Assembly (NCBI GenBank): GCA_032433765.1
Contig: JAVIAB010000073.1
Span: 57,074,565 to 57,138,564 of the forward strand
Reading direction: 5' to 3'
From: Megaustenia siamemsis
Lineage: Eukaryota > Mollusca > Gastropoda > Stylommatophora > Ariophantidae
DNA length: 64,000 nt
Under the pieces are notes generated by a model. It was given only the letters and a program-made list of their open reading frames with translations. It had not been told where the DNA came from and searched no databases. Position numbers and translations under genes: made by a program. Below, one piece after another: positions 56,989 to 64,000 of this stretch; positions within the stretch are counted from its first letter, which is position 1, and the number at the start of each line of letters is the position of its first letter.

Positions 56989-57284
56989 CTGAAATGGAAA
57001 TATGATTGGTGATTAGTCAGTTGTTGATCCAGCAGCATATATACTTTTGTTTTTGGCAAACATTCCTATAATTGTTTCTGCAAGTATTTGTGAGTTGTTT
57101 GATGTCATGTTAGATGTTCAATTTATCTAAACTCAAGAGGAAAAAGTATTTATCTCACATCAGTAACAGTCAGCATTCAAAGAGAGAATGGCCAACAGTT
57201 GAAAAGGATGTAAGCAAAATATACTTTGAAATATTCAGTTAAAAAGACAAGCATTGTAGAGATTGTAGTAGTGCGCTTTCCTCC

Positions 57285-57418
57285 CTCAACTCCCTTTCAG
57301 CATTGAGAAGAGATATAGTTTGCAGGCTTTTGCTCTTCTGTTGGCCTCTGCTGCTATTATGTTTCCTGGTGTTTCAATATTTCATCAACCAATCTTTCTC
57401 TTGGTTGACCTTATGGTG
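57285..57418 (-). mobile_element. LINE-F 3' tail
   Basis: The reverse of the LINE-F terminal block: CTCCCTTTCAGCATTGAGAA, GATATAGTTTGCAGGC, TTATGTTTCCTGGTG. It directly abuts a SINE-1. Confidence 0.8.
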
Positions 57419-57645
57419 TAAAGTAAAAAAGTAAAGAGCCTTGTTATGCCAAGTGGCGTATAGGGAATATGGTGTTAGTGACCATAATTTTTAGAGACCT
57501 TCGGCACATGATTTTTGGGGTAATGTGGTCAGTACTACACCTGTGCAGCTTTACTTTCCCAGAAAAAATCCGGTACCTATCTAAGGCTGGGTAAACCCAC
57601 AGCCGTCGATCAGGATCAAACCTGATCTCTAGTCCTTTGTAGTTC
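57419..57645 (-). mobile_element. SINE-1, head truncated or diverged
   Basis: The tail and body are present (GCCAAGTGGCGTATAGGGAA, TTTTTGGGGTAATGTGGTC, GGTACCTATCTAAGGCTGG). The tRNA-like head decays after AGTCCTTTGTAGTTC. No target-site duplication found. Confidence 0.85.
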
Positions 57646-58190
57646 TGGATTTGAAGGCTGGATTTGAAGAAAACACAAAAGAAATTTCAAATCATATTTC
57701 ACTAGTTGAAAATTATATGAAAAAAAAATATATATATATAAATTACATGTGGAAATGATAAGAGGAAACAGCAAATGACAGAAAGGATTGCAGAGCTCTA
57801 GTTGATGACTTATGTCTCAATGGAGACTTAAAAAAGGCATTAATAAAATAGAATATGTAATTAACAACAGTATTTGTACAGAATACTGGTAATCCATACT
57901 ACTTGAATATGAGTGAGGATATCAAATATATTCATAACAGCCATATTGTCTTCTGAGTCTTTCAGTATCTTAGATATATATTATCTCACATCTTGTCATA
58001 TCATATCAAATCTATCTTATCTGTGTCTTTCAGGTGTTTAGTTCCTTTTTATTTTTTTCCATTGCTGCTGGAAATTTTTTTTTTTTTTTTTTTTTTTGTG
58101 ATTGTGAGATACATCGTTTAATGTGAAAAAAAAATAATCAATTTTCAGGAAATTGACAGTTTTTCCTTTTTTTATTTTGCTGAGACCAGA
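57646..58190. other. Polycystin intron, no gene; T21-type run near 58078
   Basis: AT-rich DNA with homopolymers only. Confidence 0.5.
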
Positions 58191-58194
58191 AAAA

Positions 58195-58490
58195 TTATGT
58201 TATCGACCGATATCAAACAACCCTTTGTGACTCAGGAAACACAGCGAATAATGCTATGTGGTTGCCAAACCATAACGATAGACATTGTAACACATCCGGC
58301 CCATGAGGTGAAACTCAGGTCATAAATCAACCTGAGCCAGAAATTTTGAGTCCCCATGTTTTGCCTAGTGTGAACACAGAGTACTATGTGTTTTGCCTAG
58401 TGTGAACACATAGTACTCTGTGTTTTGCCTAGTGTGAACACAGAGTATTCTGTCAGGTTTTCAAAAGAAATTACTATTTTTAGAGCACCT
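58195..58490. repeat. Dispersed non-coding repeat, copy 3 (reverse), with 33-bp triplication
   Basis: The reverse complement of the 37.4-37.6 kb repeat (ATATCAAACAACCCTTTGTG, CTCAGGAAACACAGCG). Its end contains three tandem copies of GTTTTGCCTAGTGTGAACAC plus 13 bp at about 58358-58450. Confidence 0.75.
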
Positions 58491-58515
58491 AATGTTACAT
58501 TTAAACAAAGCCATA

Positions 58516-58633
58516 GATTTTAGAAGCAGTGATCTCTGCAATATGTGCCATTTTGGCACGCAAGGTTTCTGTTCTTGAGATTGTGGTTCTGTCCTATGTG
58601 CCGTCTTCGGCTCAAAAGAAAAATAGATAGAAT
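58516..58633 (+). mobile_element. S2 short element, copy 2
   Basis: The head GCAGTGATCTCTGCAATATG, GTGCCATTTTGGCAC hairpin, GCCG-TCTT-CGGC tail hairpin and a short ATAGATAG tail. Confidence 0.88.
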
Positions 58634-58970
58634 ATTACATTTAAGTAGTAGTAATTTTTACTAAGGTATCGTAACTAGTAGAGTTACAGATGTTTTATGC
58701 AGTTACTTGCAACATTTTCTAACCCGACTTGTTGTTGCCCATTTACTATTCTTTTCTGCTTACTGTCCTTCTTCTTGATCCACTCAATGACGGCTCTTAC
58801 TCCATGGTCTGAACGTAATAGTAAAGTATACCACAATATCTGTATCTTTTGGCCTGATACATAGTCATCTGTCTTCATCATGGCATTTTTGGGTACCTGG
58901 TTGCCCTCTTTAACCTCTAATCACTTGGCCAGTCTCTGCTTACAGATAACAATTAATATATGTACTCTAC

Positions 58971-59096
58971 TTATCTATCTATCTATTGTCCTTTCGAGCC
59001 GAAGACGGCACATAGGGCAGAACCACAATCTCAAAAACAGAAACCTTGCGTGCCAAAATGGCACATATTGCAGAGATCACTGCTCTAAAATATATG
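58971..59096 (-). mobile_element. S2 short element, copy 3
   Basis: The best-preserved copy: minus strand GCAGTGATCTCTGCAATATG, GTGCCATTTTGGCACGC, GCCG-TCTT-CGGC, GCTCGAAAGGACAATAGATA and further GATA units. Confidence 0.92.
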
Positions 59097-59541
59097 GCGC
59101 TGATTCCATAACAATACTTTTTACAATGACAGCTTGTCAAGCCATCGATCAACCTCCTTAGTCGCCTCTTAAAACATGCCTGGAAGGTCACAGTGTCACT
59201 ATTCTTTACTTACCTCATAATGAGGCCCCGGTAACACACACTCTACTTATGGTTATCAATAATAATGCAGTAATTGTTTTAATTTTATTGGAAGACATTT
59301 TTTACAAATTTCATTGTCAGAACTTTATGTTAACATTTTTGTCTTGTTCTACTCTGTTCATTTCTTATCTTTATTTGGTTATCACATCATAGTTAATGAA
59401 CTAAAAATGAAAATTACTGTCATTATCAAGTGTTTAAATTTTACTCTATTGCATATTTCCTAACTAACATAACTATCACAATAAGTAAATCTCTTTTAAG
59501 CTTTTACATTTTAGCCAATGATAAAAAACTATTTATTTTAC

Positions 59542-59722
59542 CCTCATGGTTCTTTCAGAATAGCCAGCCATTTTTAACAATCTGAAGAAAGCGATAGCTA
59601 TAAGAAATCCAAGACTCATTACAAATCCTCTGTCGTACAAAACAACTTGATGGAAATTCATAAACTGCATTCTGTCTTCCTTCATACTGGCCACTGCCAT
59701 TTTTGCACTGGACATACGCAAG
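59542..59722 (-). CDS. Polycystin-family channel, S3-S4-like exon
   Basis: A 181-bp exon with acceptor CTTTTTTAG and donor ATGAGG|GTAAAA. It encodes LRMSSAKMAVASMKEDRMQF, then MNFHQVVLYDRGFV, the helix MSLGFLIAIAFFRLLKMAG and YSERTMR. The F-x-x-F-x-x-V/L-x-x-x-D run, then a hydrophobic helix ending KLLK-like before a basic segment, matches polycystin proteins between the third helix and the S4-S5 linker. Two bases must come from the previous exon; a 27-bp candidate is at 60192-60218. Confidence 0.82.
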
Positions 59723-60191
59723 CTAAAAAAGAATAAAATATAAAATATCATTTACTGTGTAATATTTCAGAACAATAAATAAATCATTGTTTCCTGTTGT
59801 ATAAAAAACATGTAAAATAAAGCAACCATCAATAAAACCAAAGTTCAAATGCTTTTAAAGAATTTTCACATAAAAGAATGGTAGATCACACTGTTGAATA
59901 AATGGCAAAATTACTGAGACAGGTAACAGGATGCTTGGCATCTTAATTTGTTTAAATTATTAAAGTCAGAATATGAGATTAATGAGTGCCCAAAGAGGAT
60001 AAATTTCATGACTGACAAATATAGGTTGAGATCATGAAAAAAAAATCAAAATGTATAAATATAATAATATTTATTATATTTCTCTGGACTATCTGTAGGG
60101 CTGAAGAATAAAGGTCACATGCCCAGTGCAGTCACCAGAGGTGTTTAGATTAGGGTTTCTATTTCACCAATAATAGACAACACTTATTTAC

Positions 60192-60218
60192 CCTACAATG
60201 TTCAAACCAACACCCATC
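60192..60218 (-). CDS. Candidate 27-bp microexon of the polycystin gene
   Basis: Acceptor TTCTTCAAATAG and donor GTAGG|GTAAAT. It would add MGVGLNIVG in the phase that the exon at 59542-59722 requires, resembling the end of the preceding helix in polycystins (GINIY-like). Tiny exons are easy to find by chance, so this is tentative. Confidence 0.33.
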
Positions 60219-60355
60219 CTATTTGAAGAAAGATATTGATTTTTATCCATTCAGCTGCCAGTTGAACAACATGAAGATCTGTTATTACATAAGATAGGAG
60301 ATTCATGAATGCCTTACAGATGAGAAGATTCATGATTGACTTGAAGAGGAGATTT

Positions 60356-60657
60356 GAGGTAAAGGTAAAGTACGAGACTTGAACCGGCGTCTTAGCACGT
60401 GAGTTTACACCCATATGTGCTCTGCCGCCTATCCAGAAATGTTAGGATATTTCTGTATAGTGTCGCCTCAAGCATCGAAACTCAGATGCAAAGTGACATT
60501 CCTCACCTTCCCAGAGTAATACCCTGGTACCCATTTCTGCCAATGGCTGGGTCGACCGTGGGGGTATTTTTTTTTTCCAATCACGAGTACAATTCACATT
60601 GCTCCCAGCTGGAATCGAACACGGGTTGTCCGAACGTCGGTAGTCCAGTTGGGTAAC
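60356..60657 (-). mobile_element. SINE-6, tRNA-like head
   Basis: Flanked by AGAGGAGATTT at 60345-60355 and 60658-60668. On the minus strand it starts GTTACCCAACTGGACTACCG, with B-box-like GTTCGATTCCAG, and continues to an ACTTTACCTTTACC tail. Confidence 0.85.
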
Positions 60658-60747
60658 AGAGGAGATTTATGACCACCAATCCATTATTGACAAGAATAGA
60701 GTGAGATCCATGATAGCCTAAACTATTTAACAAAGTAATAAAATTCA

Positions 60748-60942
60748 GAGCAGCAGGAATTGGCTCCCTCAATGAGATAGAGCTGCTTGCACAGAACACA
60801 GAGAAAAATGGTGAGATTTGATAAAATATCTTTAAAAGAATTGAAAACTGCTAGAATAAAAATTTAGATAAGAGGAGTACCTTGGTCTACGCCCTATGGG
60901 CCGGCTACGGCTCGAAAGGTCAATAGATAAATAGAATAAAAT
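60748..60942 (+). mobile_element. LINE-A copy 5, 3' end only
   Basis: SLNEIELLAQN codons, the UTR, the GCCG-GCTA-CGGC hairpin, GGTCAATAGATAAATAGAAT. Confidence 0.92.
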
Positions 60943-61044
60943 TCATCACATATAAGATTAACTTCTGGTCATATTTGATATAGACCAAATTCATTTCAAA
61001 TCATAACCATAGAAAATCAATCACATCGCCAGCAGAAATAATAA

Positions 61045-61375
61045 TCATCATCATGTGCCTTACCTTTTGGGGTTGGTGATTATGTTCTTCCACAACTCTC
61101 TATCGACAGTGACTATATCAACTCATTTGTTGCCTGTTTACTGTGCCAGGGCACCAATCTATCCAGTACATTCTCTCTTTGTCATTCATGATTTCACTTT
61201 CCCGTATTTTACAAGTTGTAACCAAGTAATCCACTTTCCTTTAATTGTGATTTTCCAGAAAAATTATTATTTCTATCTGATATTTTTTAGTTCTATTTTT
61301 GCCTTTTTGAGAATTTACTCATTGGTCTTTTTAGCAGTCTAGAAAACTCTCAACATTCTTCTGAGAAATCCCATC
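61045..61375 (-). mobile_element. LINE-C fragment, decayed
   Basis: A CATCATCATG tail, TTCTTCCACAACTCTCTATC, and near 61340-61370 the reverse of FLRRMLRVF-like codons. The same end-to-motif span as the LINE-C copy at 30949-31275. Confidence 0.7.
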
Positions 61376-61434
61376 TCTGAGACCATGAGAAATAATAAAA
61401 ATGAATGAACGTCTGCCTCTGTGATATTTATAAA

Positions 61435-61520
61435 ATATAGTGTTAGTCATCATTTTTTTTAACCATTAGCACATTTTTTTAGGTAATATGGTCAGCATTA
61501 TGACAATGCTGTCTGTCTTT
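61435..61520 (-). mobile_element. Decayed SINE-1 fragment
   Basis: ATAGTGTTAGTCATCATTTT, AGCACATTTTTTTAGGTAAT and GGTCAGCATTATGAC follow the SINE-1 body order. Confidence 0.5.
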
Positions 61521-62330
61521 TCCATATCAGAGCTGATGAAGACCTCACTACACCTCTTCCGATTGTCACAGATCTAGACTTAAAAAGAGTTAATCTAGGG
61601 GAAGCAATCAGAGATTAGTGGTAAGTGGTCGAAGTTGAATGTGAGTAGCATTACTTGGGGACTGAGACTCATTAGCTGATTCAAGGAGAAAGGGATCAAA
61701 GCTTGAGATACAGAAAGCAGAGAATCAAAGTTATTCACAGCAGAAAAAGAGGGAACATCTGATGGGTTGATAATTTATGGTCTGAGCTTTTGAGCAAGTA
61801 ATCTATCTTTTGAGATGGGCAGGCTGAAGAGAAAGGAGAAACAATCTAGAGTAAGTAGATAGATTAGGTAAGTTGATTAGAACAATTAATAAACTAAGTC
61901 TGACACCTATGATTGTTTGTACACACTGTACATTGAGATCATAAGAAATCCAAAAGAATTAGATTGATTAAGAACTGTATAGTACAATTAGTAATGTGTA
62001 TATAAAGTGCACACAAGGATGGGTTTCTTAGGAAACAGTACAGGTTTGTAAGGACTTGTATGTCCCAGGACTTTTCTTTTTATATGATTTGAACTGTTTT
62101 ATAATTCCTTGTCATTGTTAATAAAGTATCAAGATATTTACTCATTTTAACTACCACTGAATCATGTCATCATTGAATTCAATATTGGCTTAATTAGCAG
62201 TATCTGCAGATACCAGTATGCAGATGTATGCGAGGGAGATTCCCAGAAGGTGTCGTCTGACCGAAGTTTATATTGAAACCATGCCCTACAGAAAGGGCAT
62301 GCTATAGTCCAAAATAGAACATTTATTAGA
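61521..62330. other. No gene seen
   Basis: Unassigned; no exon of the polycystin gene recognised on the minus strand. Confidence 0.45.
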
Positions 62331-62344
62331 GAGAGACATTATTA

Positions 62345-62603
62345 AAAAGTAAAGTAAAGTACCCCCGTCACGCCAAGTGGCGTATAGGGAAATATGGTGT
62401 TAGTGACCCTATATTTAACAGACCTTCAGCACATGATTTTTGGGGAAATGTGGTCAGTATTACGCCTATACTGTTTTACTTTCCCAGAAAAAAATCTGGT
62501 ACCCATTTAAGGCTGGGTGAACCCGGAAGCCGTCGGTTGGGATCGAACCCTACCCCTTGTCCTTTGTAGTCCAGTTCACTAACCACTGAGCTATCGTGGC
62601 TCC
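62345..62603 (-). mobile_element. SINE-1 full copy
   Basis: Flanked by GAGAGACATTATTA at 62331-62344 and 62604-62617. Confidence 0.95.
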
Positions 62604-62691
62604 GAGAGACATTATTAGCTAATAATAATAACTGCAAGTGAAGTAAATCTCCTTTGAGATGGTTTAAAATGTTCCAGCAGCACCTTATGGA

Positions 62692-63110
62692 GAATGTTCA
62701 ACCTGTCAACACCCTGTAGAGAGGGTTCAACCTGTCAACACCCTGTAGAGAAGGTTCAACCTGTCAACACCCTGTAGAGAGGGTTCAACCTGTCAACACC
62801 CTGTAGAGAAGGTTCAACCTGTCAACACCCTGTAGAGAAGGTTCAACCTGTAAACACCCTGTAGAGAAGGTTCAACCTGTCAACACCCTGTAGAGAGGGT
62901 TCAACCTGTCAACACCTTGTAGAGAAGGTTCAACCTGTCAACACCCTGTAGAGAAGGTTCAACCTGTCAACACCCTGTAGAGAAGGTTCAACCTGTCAAC
63001 ACCCTGTAGAGAAGGTTCAACCTGTCAACACCCTGTAGAGAAAGGTTCAACCTGTCAACACCCTGTAGAGAAGGTTCAACCTGTCAACACCCTGTAGAGA
63101 GGGTTCTACA
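62692..63110. repeat. 29-bp minisatellite, about 14 copies
   Basis: Unit: GGTTCAACCTGTCAACACCC plus TGTAGAGAA, with GAGAGGG and GAGAAGG variants alternating. Units adjoin without spacers. Each unit contains the palindrome-like GGTTGAC/GTCAACACC. Confidence 0.96.
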
Positions 63111-63210
63111 TGTCGAAAGCAATATACACGGGGTCAGGTGGATCCAGCCAGTGGCTTTAAAAAGTCACAGTCAAGAACCTGATACAGAAGACGCTATTAC
63201 TGTAGCTTTA

Positions 63211-63489
63211 CTTTTTCCATACAGAAGCTTTTTATCAACACAACGGAAGAGATTTCACAGACAAAATTTTTCATGATTTTAAGAATCAATCTACATATTT
63301 ATCTAACATATAATACATGAATGTTTCGATAATTGAACAAAGTATTAGATTTCACCAATATCAAGATGATACAAGAATATGGGTTCATGGAATTCACACT
63401 AATCAATTTGAGCGTGGCGCACTATGTGGCAAAAGAGTACGCTGCCGAAATCGGTATGGCACATTGTGCGGCGAAACGCACGGAAAGAG
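63211..63489. mobile_element. piggyBac-type MITE, copy 2
   Basis: Matches 41288-41549 (AGATTTCACCAATA, CAAGATGATACAAGA, GGCGCACTATGTG against GACGCACTGTGCG). The right TTAA at 63490-63493 is intact; the left end is degenerate (TTTA at 63207-63210). Confidence 0.7.
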
Positions 63490-63493
63490 TTAA

Positions 63494-64000
63494 GTGAGAA
63501 CAAAACTGGGGCAAAAGATGGTCTCCCTGGAAATATTTTGAGTCAAAACACAAACTGGCTGACGAGATGAAGATCACATTAGTCTATGCAGTAGCGGTGT
63601 ATGATCAAAGAGAAGACATAGTATGGTTGTTCCTTTAAGATGGACAACTTAAACTTTTCCAACAGAGCCCATGAAATCAAGAAGGATATTACAATCAACT
63701 ACCTCAACTTTTTGAACCTAAGATCTAACAGCTTGTGTTAATTCTGTGGCATTAGATCAACATCACAATGCTAATGGTCATTAATGAGTTTTAAAAAATA
63801 AATAATCTACTTAACCTAAGATTACGAACAAGTTATAAAAATTATCACTTCAAAATACAATTTTTGGAATTTTACAGTTACCTATGAGCAAACACCACAC
63901 ATCCCCCTCACCCTTTCCTTATTTTCATTAATGGTGACCCCACGGTGTTTTATTTTTTTTTTTTATGTTGGATTTATTTTTATCAATCGTGTAGTAAAAA
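63494..64000. other. No gene seen to the right edge
   Basis: AT-rich; the remaining upstream exons of the polycystin gene were not recognised here. Confidence 0.45.

Noticed and set aside
58684..58881. Minus-strand 65-codon frame next to polycystin exons
   Set aside because: No hydrophobic or family motif, and no acceptor/donor pair in the right phase.
62692..63110. CRISPR-like 29-bp repeats
   Set aside because: Units adjoin with no unique spacers, and the context is a eukaryotic intron. It is a minisatellite.

Overview
This is a repeat-saturated stretch of animal nuclear DNA with short exons and long introns. GT-AG junctions, tRNA-derived SINEs with target-site duplications, several non-LTR (LINE) families, a Penelope-like element and DNA-transposon relics mark it as metazoan. 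A lophotrochozoan, probably a mollusc, is my best guess from the mix of elements. That is inference, not proof.

Three host loci can be supported. (1) A prefoldin subunit 1 gene (PFDN1) on the minus strand has a first exon at 17216-17257 and further exons at 10471-10637 and 8412-8496. The reading phases agree, and the last coding exon was not found. (2) On the plus strand at 17819-18306 lies the TM5-TM7 part of a rhodopsin-like receptor, broken by a frameshift, so probably a pseudogene. (3) The C-terminal half of a polycystin-family channel gene runs on the minus strand through exons at 59542-59722, 56803-56988, 50436-50682, 48434-48507, 41104-41188 and 38254-38362 (stop). All junction phases agree except one, which implies an unseen exon between 48.4 and 41.2 kb. 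The 5' part lies beyond the right edge.

Everything else is mainly mobile DNA. I use working names. LINE-A has a GATA tail, with copies at 0.4, 13.8, 31.6, 47.6 and 60.7 kb. LINE-B is RTE/BovB-like, at 0-3.5 and 21.8 kb. LINE-C copies are at 27.9, 30.9, 35.6 and 61.0 kb. LINE-E copies are at 11.2, 28.2 and 55.1 kb. LINE-F has EN and RT domains at 51.2-54.1 kb and tails at 13.0, 37.8, 42.1, 44.5 and 57.3 kb. A LINE with RNase H is at 5.6, 26.6 and 48.8 kb. The commonest SINE (SINE-1) has eight clear copies, seven of them with exact target-site duplications. Tandem arrays include a 1.86-kb array of 48-bp units (29.1-30.9 kb), 44-bp units (11.7 kb), about 37-40-bp units (18.4-19.4 kb), about 94-bp units (45.9 kb), 61-bp units (48.7 and 49.9 kb) and 29-bp units (62.7 kb).

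The most interesting signals are relationships between elements. A short element, S2, carries the same 3' hairpin and GATA tail as LINE-A, which suggests it is mobilised by LINE-A. Two unrelated minisatellites both touch the same short stretch of LINE-C. One LINE-A insertion has an inverted duplication at its 5' end inside its target-site duplication. Hammerhead-ribozyme-like motifs recur in Penelope-type tails. A near-perfect 152-bp palindrome lies in a polycystin intron. I had no alignment or search tool; all family names rest on motif recognition.
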